The notes under the pieces were generated by a model, which saw nothing but the letters and a program-made list of their open reading frames with translations, did not search any database and was not told the origin of the DNA. This document shows positions 10,298-22,224 of a stretch of 64,000 nt of DNA, piece by piece. The DNA is from Psoroptes ovis (Eukaryota > Arthropoda > Arachnida > Sarcoptiformes > Psoroptidae). The stretch lies in NCBI GenBank assembly GCA_002943765.1, contig PQWQ01000005.1, forward strand, positions 1,674,001-1,738,000, in the 5' to 3' direction. Made by a program: the position numbers and the translations under genes. The first letter of the stretch is position 1; every line of letters starts with the position of its first letter.

Positions 10298-10700
10298 TTT
10301 AGATGGTAAATCCAATTAATTTTAATTTAAATCAAAAAATTTTGAAGATAAACAAAAACATTTGGAAAACCTCGTGACTTTTTGAATGCAAAAAAAAAAT
10401 TAATTGAAATACTTTCAACCTATAAATTATATTAATGAGATTTTTTTCCGCAAAATTAAAAATTTTTCAAAATTTTCAAAAACAAAAAAAACTAAATTTA
10501 TTTAATTTTATGATACATATTTTCACTATGATAATAAATATATCCTGTTCCATTGATACTCATCAATTTTTTAAAATTGCTTGAGGTATATTTATTTCTA
10601 TATAATCATATCTGTTTGTTGAGAACATTTTCGTTGTTTTTCTTTAGAATTCGAGAAGTTGTGATATTTTTCAATTGAAATCGATGACCACATCATTATG
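10298..10700. other. Intergenic, CNEP1R1 3' end to HGH1 promoter
   Basis: 403 nt, AT-rich, no coding sequence seen. It separates two genes on the same strand. Confidence 0.5.
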
Positions 10701-11503
10701 TTAAGATGATCGACGTTGAATATTAGGCGGCAATACTTGTGTAACAGGATTTGATGGATTGAAATCATTGTAATTATGATTGTAATTCGATGCAAACATT
10801 AATGATGATGACGATGATGGTGAAAATGTACGAGAATATTTTTGTTTAACAATCAATTTTCCTTGATCATCACAAGATAAGGCGAAATCGTATAATACTT
10901 CACGTATACGATTGACGATTCTAAAAAGAATATGAAACATAAAGTTAGTTATTGAATTATTGAATGCATGAACACTTGCATATTAGTTTGTATCACACGT
11001 TGATGAATACCGAAGACAAATAATGCAATCAATATTATACAATTAATTGTGAAAAAATAATGTCTTGCTAATGATTGTAATAATGTTAATTCTGCAATAT
11101 TATCATTGATTAAAATATCATTAAGCTCGATCAATGTTTGTTGATTTGATTTCGTCATTGTTTCATCGTCATTATCATTATTGCTATGTTTCAAATGAAA
11201 ATTTTTTGAATTCAATCGATTTGTTGGATTCATTGAATCTTGTAGCCAAAAATATGAACTAATAGCAGTCGATGTTAGACTTATGATCAATATTATTCGC
11301 CATAATCGTTCTCGAGGTTTTTGTTGTAATATTGTTTCCATTAATCTTCGTTCGAATGCTTTTAAATCTATTGGGTTTCAATGTAAAAGTATGAAAAAAT
11401 GATAAGATGGAAGAACAATTGATCACATACCATTGCATTGTATTGTTGGATTCAATTCAAATGTAGTCGATGTCATCATCTGATTTGAAGTTAATGTTGT
11501 CAT
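10701..11503 (-). CDS. CNEP1R1: Nuclear envelope phosphatase regulatory subunit 1 (CNEP1R1/TMEM188)
   Basis: The regulatory subunit of the CTDNEP1 phosphatase, which dephosphorylates lipin at the nuclear envelope and so controls phosphatidate flow. Exons: 11503-11431, 11367-10980, 10920-10701; 226 aa. Family blocks are DLKAFERRL, two membrane helices (LWRIILIISLTSTAISSYFW and YFFTINCIILIALFVFGIHQ), then IREVLYDFALSCDDQGKLI. The second intron (10921-10979) starts with GC (GCAAGT), not GT; only this junction keeps frame and restores the conserved block. Compared with the roughly 125-aa human protein there is an Asn/Asp-rich insert of about 55 residues between the helices and a Ser/Asn-rich C-terminal tail. 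Confidence 0.92.
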
Positions 11504-11784
11504 TGTTTCCAAATAATAATAATCGATTTGACTTTTAGAATAATGAATATCACAATTTGTTGAAATGCTTCTTAATTTAAAACTAATTTAATTGATGAAT
11601 TATAAGTTTATATTATCACTTTTGAAGATCTTTTGAAACAAATTAATTCATAATTGACTCAAAAGATAAAATCAAAAACAAATAAATAAATGAAAAATCC
11701 AAACATATGTTTTTTAGATGAAATCAAATCATATTGCCAAATTCATACGTTGCAATGATTAATTTTGCCAAATTTTTTCAAATT

Positions 11785-12801
11785 TCAAAAAATACGAATC
11801 AATTGCTCGATTTCGGATGGAAAACCAGTTATTGGACATTTGTGATTAGCAGATAGATATTTATGAATGCAAACATAACAAAATATATAACCACTTGATA
11901 TTAATGCTGTTTCGTTTCGCCGTTGTTCACCACAGATTGGACATTGATTCTTGATGTTAAAAAGATATAAATAAGAATTGGAAATTTATTCTTGGCATGA
12001 AAATCTAAGACTTACCGATTTCATTTGTACATTATTTGATTGTATGGGCTTCAATGTATTTGAAAAATAATTATGGAATTTTCTTTCACTGAATACACGA
12101 CGTAAATCTTCACGTGTATTCCAATAGTCTAAAAATTGTATGATGAATGCACTGGAATGAAAAGTGAATTGGAAAAATTTTGTCATGATAAATGAAATTT
12201 TGAACAAGAGATTTTCATTTCTCAACGAAATTTCATCATTATTAGCTACGGTTGTTTGCATTAATTTCATTCGAAATGATGGCCATAGCAACATAAAGCT
12301 AAGCTGATGTGGATGATTATAATCAATGTTGACAGCATGAGATAACCATAAAATTATTTGTGATAATTGGAAAAATTTTTTGACCAATGGATAATACTGT
12401 AAAATGAGTTGATTTTGTTTTTGGAATTTAGAATCATTGTTTTTATCACCATTATCATTAATCAATGATAATTCATAAAGATTTTGATAATAATTTTCCA
12501 ATTTTTCTTTTAAATAAGGTAGAAAACATATTTGTAGCAATGATCGTAGTGTATCTGGATGATTACGTTTTAATTTGAAATAATACTCAGTAAATGATGA
12601 TTGATAACGATATAAATATGACCATTGTAATATTAGATCAAATAATAAATAATATTCATCGAAATTTTTATTTATCCTATTGAAATTGACGTTTGTTGGT
12701 GCGAAAAAATTGATCATAAATTTTAATGCATTACGAATTGATTTTCGTAACGATTCTTCGGACCAAAGAATAAATACGGATGGTTTCAATAATTTTGACA
12801 T
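11785..12801 (-). CDS. PEX12: Peroxin-12 (RING-type peroxisomal import E3)
   Basis: PEX12 forms, with PEX2 and PEX10, the peroxisomal membrane ubiquitin ligase that recycles the import receptor PEX5. Exons: 12801-12016 and 11949-11785, with a 66-nt intron; 316 aa (human 359). The N-terminal Pex2/Pex12 domain has the family motif SSFTEYYFKLKR. Exon 2 supplies the degenerate zinc RING: NQCPICGEQ, SSGYIFCYVCIHKYL, HKCPITGFP, ending in EIEQLIRIF as in animal PEX12. Fewer zinc ligands than a classical RING is normal for this family. The stop is 281 nt from the CNEP1R1 start. Confidence 0.95.
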
Positions 12802-13033
12802 GTTTTAAATTTGAAAATTTAAAATTTCGATGACAAAAAAATATGAATCAACAAGTGATGGACGAATTAGTTTTGGCATCACCAAAAAATTCGATTGATT
12901 TTGAAAATGAAAAGCGCGAAATTCAAAAATTTTTGTTTTTGTATTTTATTTTAATATTATAAATGAGAAAAAAAAATATTAGACTTATGATTTGATGAAT
13001 ATATAGGATATGTTTCAAGAATTTGATAAATCA

Positions 13034-16000
13034 TTATTTCTTTGAATTATAACGAAATTTTCGAAACAAAAATCCTAAATCAAATTCATTATATGAACTT
13101 AGATCAAGAAAATATTGTACAGTACGTTGTAAACGATTGAATAGATCACCATATTTTTGTTTCAACATGTTTCGGCGTACTATTTGAGAATAAAGAGAGA
13201 AAAAATTGAAAATTTTTGATTATGTTTGAAGATAAAATAAATACTTACGGCTATATTGATATTCATCCGGTAATTGTAACAAATGAAATCGTTGTAATGT
13301 ACGATCGAAATCGAATATACGATGAAAAAATGTCAACTGTTGATAGACAAAATGTTCAGAAATTTCTGGCTGTAAATTACCATTGAAACATTTTGGACAA
13401 ACTAAATGAATATGTTGTTGTACAGCACCAGAAACGTATCGGGTACGATGATTACAGCTATTATCATCACAACGCATCCAACGTTGTCCAAATTTTTGAA
13501 TGACATTTGTGTTGATTTGTTGCCGTATTTGTAATTCGAAATAAAATTCCATCAATTTTGGATCAAATTTTTGTTGACAATGTTGACATTCGGATAATGT
13601 TAATTGAAATAATTCGTTTGGCTTGTAATTCTTAACAATATCATCAACACAATCTAATCGACGTATTTTACGATCAGACCATAATGTAAATATATCACGT
13701 ATTTCATTAATTTTTTTACAATTTTCAAATGGACATTGAATTTTCAATGATTCACAACAATCATATTGATCTTCACCAAAACCAATGATTGGATCAATTT
13801 GTTCATGACCATTTTTACGATGATCATTAGAATGATTTATAGAAGGCCTAATATGACTGTCAATGCCAAGAAATTCAGCAATAATTGTTGAATCAGTACC
13901 ATCTAAGGGTTCACATAGACGTGTTACAACTGGAAATATTTGTTGAGTAAGATAATAATCAATATCGATACGAAATTCTTTCTGCTCTTCATCTGTTTCA
14001 CTTTTGACTGATAATTTTTGTCTAACTTCATCCAAATGATAACCACGTTGAGTGGCTGAATTTTTTGTACCATCCAAACATATGATGAATGGTACCGTAT
14101 CACCGTAACTTAATTTTTTGCCTGAAAAGAAACAATTATTAATAAGAGAGATGGTGACGATGTAAGAAAAAAAATACCTAAATTCAATTGATTATAACGT
14201 AATGCAATCATAACATGTGTCAATGTTTTTCCTTGTTCACCATAATCTTCCGGACGTTTAGCTAATGCTTTATTGATTACGAATAATTCTAAATCGATTT
14301 GTCCATTACGTAAACGTTCAGATAATTGTTTTAAATATTGATGTATTTGATCAACAATCAATTCACAACTTTGATCTGGTTTCAGAATATAATCTAATAC
14401 TGTTTCACCAGCCATTTTAGCTAACAATGACCAATCACGACGAATAATGTCTAAACCTTTAATTTCACGTTCATATTGTGGTTCTCTCGCATTTGTACCT
14501 GGTTTCGGTGGTATCACTACCAAAGCTGCATATTTTTTCTTTTTCAACAATAACATCGAACGAAATACACCATCAATGTCGATTTCTAAACGCCGATATA
14601 ATTTATTTACTTCGGATTTAATTTTTCTACCAATTTCTTTTACATCATCATATTTAGTACATTGTGTCAATATCATAATTGAATCAGTATCACCATAAAT
14701 AACTTCATAACCCATTTTTTCAACCAATTCTTTGGTATGTAGCAATATTTCACGTCCTTTTTGTGTTATCATTGATGCTAAATGTTTTGCATAAAAACGT
14801 GATCGATTATAGCCTAAACAACCATACATTGAATTAGCAGTGATTTTCAATGCTTTTTGTTTGATGTCTAATTGTAATTTTTGTTCATTGGTCAATGATG
14901 GATCATATAATTGTTTTTTGACTTGTTTTCGCGATTCAACCAATTTACGTATTTCAATCGGTAGAATACCTTCTTCTTTTTTAGTGACCGGAATCGAATG
15001 ATGATCATATTGTTGTAATTTATTATCATCAATCATAGCAACCGGTTCAATTGTAGTGAAGCAAATATTATATTCTTGTATAATAGATGGATATAATGAA
15101 TTGAAATCCATCAATAATATGAAACGATCATAGAAACCAATTTTTGGTTCCAATACTAAACCACCAACATATGATGTTGATGATTTTTTATCATTAACAA
15201 TTTGTTCATCTACTATTTCATCTTTGCATTGTTTTTCAATTGTTTTCTTATTATTTGAACGATCTGATTGTTGTTGTTGTATGAATTTATCCGGTACAAT
15301 AAAATTACGCTGATTAAATGCATGTAATAGTAAATATTCATTACGTTCTGAACGACCACCCAATAATGTACGTGATAATAAATTACCAGCAATATTTGTT
15401 ATTTGTTTACATAATTGTAAACAATTCAATTCATATGCTATCGATATGATGAGATCATTATCTTTCATAAGAAATTCAATTAAACGTAATAATGTTTTAC
15501 TGTCATTATAATATTGTGGTAAATTTTGTTGTTCAATTTCGAAACGTCCTTTACGCAATAAGTGACTTGATAATTCAGTTAAATCATAACTTTTTACTCG
15601 TTGTAATAATTCACGAGCCAATATTTTTACATCACAAACTAATCGGCCATGTAATAAATGTTTCATTGACGAACGATTCGTCATTGTTGGCAATCCTGAA
15701 CATTTTAATCGTCCTAATTTTGACCATTGTAATGGTATTTTATAATGACTAAAACGTTGTAGCAATATATCATAATCATAATTATAAATATCATGTCCAA
15801 TAATAATATCTGGATCGATTTGTTGAAATTTTGCCATAAAATATGTCAATAATTCACGTTCATTCGTCATTATTTCAATTTTTGTTTTTCGATAATCTTT
15901 TAATGACATTTTATAATTGAAATCAATCGGTATATTTTTACCATTTTTACCGCTCAATTTTGTAATAAGACAAAAATGTTGATCATATTTTGCATTATTG

Positions 16001-17880
16001 GATTGTTGTTGCTGATCAAAATTGAATTTTTTATTAACTAAACAACTAATTGCAACGATTTCCGTTGTTTTCGTATCAACATGAACGAATGTCTTGAAAC
16101 AAAGGCTTAATATTGTAAAATTTGGTGTCGATAATTGTTCATCGTTATTATCGATGACTGATAGCTGCTCTTTTGGTTTCGAAATGGATAATTCCATTTT
16201 ACACCAACTAACAGGTTGATCATTAATTTCTGGATTTTTCAATGTTAACCAACAAGGGCCCATCAGATTTTTGTCCAGGATGAAATTTTCCAATATAGAT
16301 GATTGTGCACCGAATATATGACGATATGTATTTCCTTCCATGAATTTATTTGCCGTTATGGCTGGATAAATTGCTGGATATAATACTTCTAAATAATCAC
16401 TTTCTTCTGATATATTATCAATTTCAAATGCATAACGTTTAATTACTTTACGTGAACGAAATTGTTTGATTCTTAATTTGGTAGCGATTTGTTCTTCAAA
16501 TTCTTGCCGTACATCATCAATCTGTACACGACGTGTACTATCATCACGAAAATATTCACGAGGTAATATAAATATTTTTCGTTCTAAATTTCGTATTTGT
16601 AAACAACAGCTAATTGTTTGTCTATTATTGTTGTTGTCTTTAGCATTATTTTTCACCGAATCGTTTGGCAATGAATCATTATAAATTTTACCAAATAAAA
16701 ATATTGAATCAGAATGAGAATTTGCATCATAGAATGCATCAAACCAATAAAATTTCAATAATTTATCGCCATTTTCATTGGTTGAATAATTGATTTGATT
16801 CATTGACTTTATCATTGTGTTTGTAAATGATTGAGGCTGTGGTACCATTGCTTTATTATCTTCATTTTCATCATCATTATCATTTATATGATTATTGGAT
16901 ACAATCCATTCTTCTTCAGGAAATTTTTCCATTTTCAAGTTCATGGAAATATTATCGTTCGTGCTCATTTCAATATCATCATCATTGTAGTCTGGAAGTG
17001 TGAAATCATGATCAGAATTCATAAATTCATCATCAATCGGTTCTTCTTTGATTGTTTGCTTGGTCACATGTTTTTGTTGAATATTTTTATTACTACTAGT
17101 ATTCAATTCATTTTTATCAATGATTTCATCAAAATCGATATTTCCTAAATTATTTGTTCGTCTTTTGAATGGTAATTGATTCATCGGTTCAAATGTTTTA
17201 CGTTTCTTCGAACTACTGTTCGGTGTTTGTTGTTGTTGCTGTGGCTGTTTACGCTGCAATTTTAATGGCTGAAAATGGCTTTGTTTTTCTTCACTCGAAG
17301 ATTTTGATTTAGATGATCTTGGTGTTGTTATCGAATCAATAATATCATCAATTTCATTATCATCAATTTTAACTTCATTCAATGATTTTTTAGTTTTGCT
17401 CGGGTTAAGTCTTGCACAATCAGTATAAATATTTGAAAGTTCTTTTTTATTTTTCATCACATTATTGAACATATTACGAATATCATTTTTATTTTGTTTT
17501 TCACTAGTGGAACCATGTAATGTATATTTAACACGTGATTTTGTGCGATCATTTGATTTTTTACTCTGATTAATATCTTTTGATTGGCCAACACTATCAT
17601 CATAATCATTATCATCGATTTCATCATCATCATCATCATCAAATATTTCACGACCATGTTCAGCATAACCAGCACCATCATCATCAACAATCCAATCTTC
17701 ATTTTGACGTTTTGATACTAATTTTGCATATGATTCTTCATCAATTTCTTCATAAACATTTGATTCTTCTATTTCGACAATACGATTTTTTTGTCCACTT
17801 TGTTTTAATGATCGTAATTTTTCTAATGCTTGTTGCTTTTTCAATGCAGCACTGCTTAGTTGCCGACGTGATCGTTCCAT
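13034..17880 (-). CDS. POLA1: DNA polymerase alpha catalytic subunit
   Basis: The catalytic subunit of the primase-polymerase complex that starts every Okazaki fragment. Exons: 17880-14178, 14121-13249 and 13179-13034; 1573 aa (human 1462). The N-terminus has the alpha-specific block ALEKLRSLKQSG and an acidic DEDWIVDDDG-type segment. The B-family core has SLYPSIIQEYNI (motif A, about residue 925), NSMYGCLG (motif B, about 1014) and YGDTDSIM (motif C, about 1060). The inactive exonuclease domain is also present. Exon 2 opens with GKKLSYGDTVPF and carries the C-terminal cysteine modules (CPFENCKK about 1363; CDDNSCNHRTRY to CPKC about 1448-1477) that bind the B subunit. The extra length lies in Asn/Asp-rich linkers between residues 80 and 430. 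Confidence 0.97.
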
Positions 17881-18109
17881 TATGATTTGATTATGATGAT
17901 TATTTCATTAATTGAAATATGAATAAATTCATTGAAAATAATTGGACTGATTGAAGCAAACAAACAAACAAATAATTGATGAAATTAAGCGCGAATTTAA
18001 AAATAAACAAAAAAATTCTAAATCTCAAAAATGATCAATTCATAAAGGACGGTTTCGAGTGAAATTTTTCAAAATTTTTAATTTTTTTTTCAATTCAAAA
18101 ATCTTAAAA

Positions 18110-18796
18110 TTATTTCAATACTCGTTCAATTCCTTGCCGTATCAAATTTCTGAAATGAAAAAAATTTGAAATTATTCAAAATTTAAAATTTCATCTCATT
18201 AAAAATTACCGGAATTCTTCCAATGCTCGATTATTATCATTAATACGATTATTTGAATCAATATCATTTGGCTCAATTGAACTCAGTCTATTATTTTCCA
18301 ATTCTTGCAATAAATACAAATACGGTATCGTTAATTGATTTAAATTACGAACAAATTCAAATGATTCATTATAATTACAGCCATATTGTTGAATAATGGA
18401 TTTTATTTGTTCACAATGAAGAAATAATCGTCGAAATGCTTGTATTCGTTCATTTAATTCATCATTTTCAAGATTATTATTAAGATTGATTAATGAATTT
18501 CCTGATTTTCCATTTGAATTTGGTTTCTTCAATGATTGCTTATTATTCTTTGATGATTGATTGCTAGAAATTTTGCTACGTTTACAATCAGTTTTGGTTT
18601 GTCGATTATCAATTGACTTGCTGACATTATCAACATCCTTTTCGGCCGATGATTTCGATGACCGTATTATACGTAAAACTTGATTCGGTTTTATTAAATA
18701 ACGTTTAGATAATATCGGGATTTTATCACCATTTTGTTGATAATCTTTTAGCAATTTTAATTTAGATTTTAAACATAATGTTTTTGTTCGTCCCAT
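18110..18796 (-). CDS. Small CENP-B/Psq-type helix-turn-helix protein (first of a pair)
   Basis: Exons 18796-18210 and 18149-18110 with a 60-nt intron; 208 aa. The first ~50 residues look like the N-terminal DNA-binding helix-turn-helix of CENP-B, Pipsqueak and pogo/Tigger transposases (KLKLLKDYQQNGDKIPILSK, then KPNQVLRIIRSSK). A Ser/Asn/Lys-rich linker follows, then a helical C-terminal segment (LNERIQAFRRLFLHCEQIKS). There is no DDE transposase domain and no room for one. The next gene upstream has the same plan, so they are probable tandem duplicates or a domesticated transposon DNA-binding module. Fold assignment is by pattern only; the function is unknown. Confidence 0.75.
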
Positions 18797-18942
18797 TTTG
18801 TTTTAAAAATGTGAAATTTCTTGGAATAATGGAATGACTTCAAGAATTTGAGCTCAAACAAACATTCCAGCTTCAAGAATTATATATCATTGCTATATAA
18901 TAATCATTGAATTACCAGAATTATTCGTGATCAAAGTGAAAA

Positions 18943-19566
18943 TCAATTTCGATCATCATCCAAGGTTCTATCATCATCATCATCATGATCATTATCATCG
19001 ACAAAATCTTTGGCTGCCGATAAAATTTTATCAACAAATCGCAATATATTTGTTTGCATTGATTTGGATCGCTTTGCTATTTGACGTAATTTTCTCAAAT
19101 GATCAAATATTTCATCAATTTCAATGATAATATCCATGTCCAACGAAGACGATGTTGATGATTTACATTTATCATTATGATGATCATTTTGTGTTTCAAT
19201 CAATTTCAATGATTTACAGCCACTAGAATGATCATCATTTTGATTGTCATTAATTTGATTTGATGATCTCTTACGTTTCAGTTGTTTAAGATTATTATTA
19301 TCATTGTTATTATTCAAAGATTGATCAACTTTGTCAGTAACCTTAGTCAAAGTTGTATCATCATTATCATCATCATCAACACCATTATTATTTTGATCAT
19401 TTAAAGCTTCATATTTTTTACGATTACGAATAAAATAAATAACGGTCGATAGCGGTATCTGATATTTGTTCGCTATGGATTTTGTTGTTTTACCGTGATC
19501 ATAATCATTTAATATTGATAACTTTTGTTCCAGCGAATATTTTACACGATTTTGATTCAAAGACAT
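18943..19566 (-). CDS. Small CENP-B/Psq-type helix-turn-helix protein (second of a pair)
   Basis: Single exon, 207 aa from the ATG at 19566 (the frame extends 14 codons further up without a better start). Residues ~7-50 give a clear pogo/Tigger/CENP-B N-terminal HTH: VKYSLEQKLSILNDYDHGKT then IANKYQIPLSTVIYFIRNRK. An Asn/Asp-rich linker with a basic patch (KQLKRKRS) that may be a nuclear localisation signal follows, then a helical block (IDEIFDHLRKLRQIAKRSKS) and an acidic Asp-rich end. No catalytic domain. Only 146 nt separate it from the sister gene. The HTH is better conserved here than in the sister. Likely a nuclear DNA-binding protein; target unknown. Confidence 0.8.
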   Translation of the reverse strand: MSLNQNRVKYSLEQKLSILNDYDHGKTTKSIANKYQIPLSTVIYFIRNRKKYEALNDQNNNGVDDDDNDDTTLTKVTDKVDQSLNNNNDNNNLKQLKRKRSSNQINDNQNDDHSSGCKSLKLIETQNDHHNDKCKSSTSSSLDMDIIIEIDEIFDHLRKLRQIAKRSKSMQTNILRFVDKILSAAKDFVDDNDHDDDDDRTLDDDRN

Positions 19567-20041
19567 TTTAAAACACCGACTCAAAAACACTCGTTGATCA
19601 ACTATCAATAAGATTTATGGCTTAATTGATTGAATCCGAAATTCAAGCGGAATCAGATTAATAATCAAGAACACAACAAAAAATTCCATCAACTTCGGAT
19701 GACTCACGTCTGCGCGCATCATTTCGGAAACATCAAAATTAAAGGAGTAAGAAATTGATTATTTAGAAAAAAATTTAAATTCAAATTTTATGTAATAAAA
19801 AAAAAATGAAATAATGTGGAATTATCAATGACATTAATTGTGAAACCTTTTAAGTAATAAAAAAGAAAAGATTTGTATGAAATCTAATGTGTGTCAAAAA
19901 TGTTTCTATACAAATTCTATACAAACAAAAAGGTGATTGATTATGATAATTGTTTTCATTGTTGAATAAATGTCAAAAGAAAAAAGAATTGGTGTTTATT
20001 TCTGAAATGAATAAATGATGAATTTTCAATATGAAACGTAA
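19567..20041. other. Intergenic, basic/AT-hook gene 3' end to HTH gene promoter
   Basis: 475 nt, AT-rich. The part near 19680-19745 is less AT-rich and may be the promoter of the HTH gene at 19566. No coding sequence seen. Confidence 0.45.
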
Positions 20042-20881
20042 TCAATTTTTAGGTTTACGACCACGACGATTGCCAGTTGTTGTTGTTGTTGCGGCCACAG
20101 TTGGCGGTGGCGGTGGTGAATCTTTAGCCTTCGGTACATCTCCATTGTTGATCATTTCATCATTCGTTTCGCTTGTTTCAATTTTTGATTGCTGTTTATT
20201 GTTTAGTTTTTTATTTTTGCCAACAATCGTTACCACTTGATTAGCATTATTTGATGCCGTAGTACATTTTCGTGGTTTTCTTATTTCATTAGTTTGTTGC
20301 GGTTGCTGTGGCTGCTGCTTGTTTTCATCTGCATTGATTTTTGGATCTATTTTTACTTCTTTTTTACCACGTTTTGGAGCTGTTTTTTCCGTAGTTATTG
20401 GTTCTGGCTGTTCTTGACAATTAACATTTTCATCAATCACTTCTTTATCTACATTACGTTTGCAGCGTTTATTTTGTTTATTCGCTTCCGTTTTTGTACG
20501 TTTTTTATTATTTTCATTCGTTGGCGGCAAATAATCATTATCATTATCACCATTTACATTATCAATTTCTTTATTATCAGAGCCATCATTATGATTAGCG
20601 TTGCTATTAGATTCGGATGATGATGATGCAATCACATTATTATCATCATTTATAGATACCATCATTGCATCATTGATCTCACCATTATTTAATTTTTGTA
20701 AAAAATCTTCAACCAATTTACGATCAATCAATTCGTTTGTATTGAATTTTTTTGCCCATTTTTTATCATAAAAATCTTGAATTTTCAGCGATGGATTTAC
20801 ACGCCAATTAATTTCGATTGCAATCAATTGTTTACGTTTCAATGATAATCGTAATGGATTTTCATTTGATTTATGTTCCAT
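20042..20881 (-). CDS. Unrecognised Lys/Asn-rich protein with AT-hook-like C-terminus
   Basis: Single exon, 279 aa from the ATG at 20881 (15 further codons upstream lie in frame, but that extension is Phe-rich and unlikely). The first ~65 residues look folded (KRKQLIAIEINWRVNPSLKI, then IDRKLVEDFLQKL). The rest is low-complexity and strongly basic, with Lys/Arg clusters suited to nuclear localisation, a short Pro run, and the last residues GNRRGRKPKN, which fit the RGRKP core of an AT-hook minor-groove binder. I do not recognise the family. A chromatin or DNA-binding role is inference from composition and the hook. Confidence 0.65.
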   Translation of the reverse strand: MEHKSNENPLRLSLKRKQLIAIEINWRVNPSLKIQDFYDKKWAKKFNTNELIDRKLVEDFLQKLNNGEINDAMMVSINDDNNVIASSSSESNSNANHNDGSDNKEIDNVNGDNDNDYLPPTNENNKKRTKTEANKQNKRCKRNVDKEVIDENVNCQEQPEPITTEKTAPKRGKKEVKIDPKINADENKQQPQQPQQTNEIRKPRKCTTASNNANQVVTIVGKNKKLNNKQQSKIETSETNDEMINNGDVPKAKDSPPPPPTVAATTTTTGNRRGRKPKN

Positions 20882-21269
20882 TATTCTTCGATAATCAAAA
20901 AAAAAAAATTTCAAGTTGCAGCTCAAAAAAAATACGTTTTAAATTAAAATTATTTAATTTTAAATACAAAAAATTTAAAATAATAATTCAATTGTAAAAA
21001 TAGAAAAATCAAACAAAAGCTTCAAATAATCCAATAATCAAATTGCATAGAAAATCAATAATTATAATTTCAAACGGCAGCAACAATATGCAGCCAGACA
21101 AAGAGCAACAAACAAAAGAAATTCGAATTTTAAACCGAAACAAAAAAAAAATGGGTGAGATGTTCATATACTTTGGAAAAAAGGGCAATTCATAAAATTT
21201 GTCACCGAATTTTTTGAAATTTTCAAAAAATTGAATTTTAATTGAAAGATCGTAATTAAAAAATTCAAA
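20882..21269. other. Intergenic between two lineage-specific genes
   Basis: 388 nt, AT-rich, with a run of nine A. No coding sequence or recognisable element. Confidence 0.45.
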
Positions 21270-22061
21270 TTACAAAAATTGAAAAAATTTTGTCGTATCT
21301 AAATCAATTTTCATTTGACGCCTGTAACCGGTCATCCATTGTCGCCGTTTTCGCTGTTTTTTACCATCATTATCGTCATTATTTTTTCGATTAATCAATG
21401 AATTTTCAAATGAACAAATTGTCATCGATGATATTGTCAACAATGTTTTGATCTGATCATTTTTTGGTAATTTTGAGCTTTTCATCTGTTGTTTAAGGTA
21501 ATTTTCATTTTTAATCAATAATATTTGACCATTGCCATCATTATTTATATTCTTAGAACTCTGCAAATCAAAACTGGATACATTTTCCAATGAAATCATT
21601 GATTGTTGATGTTTTTGATGATCAACCAGTGCTTTGAAAATTTTGTCATCAGAAATATCATCGTTATCAACATCACCATCATTATTATTATCATTATTAC
21701 AATGAAAATTTACCATACAAACATCGCTTAGATTTTTCAATTCATTTTTCAATGGATTTGGATATGTTTCAATACGATTTATTCGATAATTATTCTTGTT
21801 ATTATCATTAAATTTTTGATTGTGATTTATCAGAAATTTCTCGAAATATTTTTCACCATCTTCTCTGGCCATCAAGTTTATTGTTCGTGAATTTTGTAAT
21901 AAAATATAATAAACATCATTGACACCTTCATCATTATCATTATGATCACTAATAATACGACAACGATAACCACCATAATATGGATTTATTAATTTTGATT
22001 TTTTAATCATCGAAACTGATTTTATGTTATTATTGTTGTTGTCATCGTGGGTGATTGACAT
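21270..22061 (-). CDS. Unrecognised Asn/Asp-rich protein
   Basis: Single exon, 263 aa, beginning at an ATG at 22061. No family recognised. There is a moderately complex N-terminal part (NPYYGGYRCRIISD, then VYYILLQNSRTINLMARED) that could be a small beta-rich domain, several Asn/Asp runs, and a basic C-terminus (KKQRKRRQWMTGYRRQM) that could be a nuclear signal. No membrane segments or signal peptide. Its stop is 208 codon-free-flank distance from nothing unusual, and only 163 nt separate its start from the stop of the ankyrin gene. Coding status rests on length and composition like its neighbours. Confidence 0.6.
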   Translation of the reverse strand: MSITHDDNNNNNIKSVSMIKKSKLINPYYGGYRCRIISDHNDNDEGVNDVYYILLQNSRTINLMAREDGEKYFEKFLINHNQKFNDNNKNNYRINRIETYPNPLKNELKNLSDVCMVNFHCNNDNNNDGDVDNDDISDDKIFKALVDHQKHQQSMISLENVSSFDLQSSKNINNDGNGQILLIKNENYLKQQMKSSKLPKNDQIKTLLTISSMTICSFENSLINRKNNDDNDGKKQRKRRQWMTGYRRQMKIDLDTTKFFQFL

Positions 22062-22224
22062 TTTTGGCTCACGAGAAATTAAATATTAAGGAAAATTACA
22101 GAATTAAAAGCGAAAAACAAAATTCGTATGATTTTCAGGAATTTTGGATGTGAGTTTTTATAAACAAAGGAAAATAAAATTGATTGATTGAATTATATTA
22201 ATGAAAAAAAAATCAAAAATTAAT

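Noticed and set aside
15492..15752. Plus-strand frame within POLA1
   Set aside because: Antisense shadow of the conserved exonuclease-like region; the POLA1 reading explains the sequence.
17580..17885. His-rich plus-strand frame
   Set aside because: It is the antisense of the Asp-rich N-terminal linker of POLA1.
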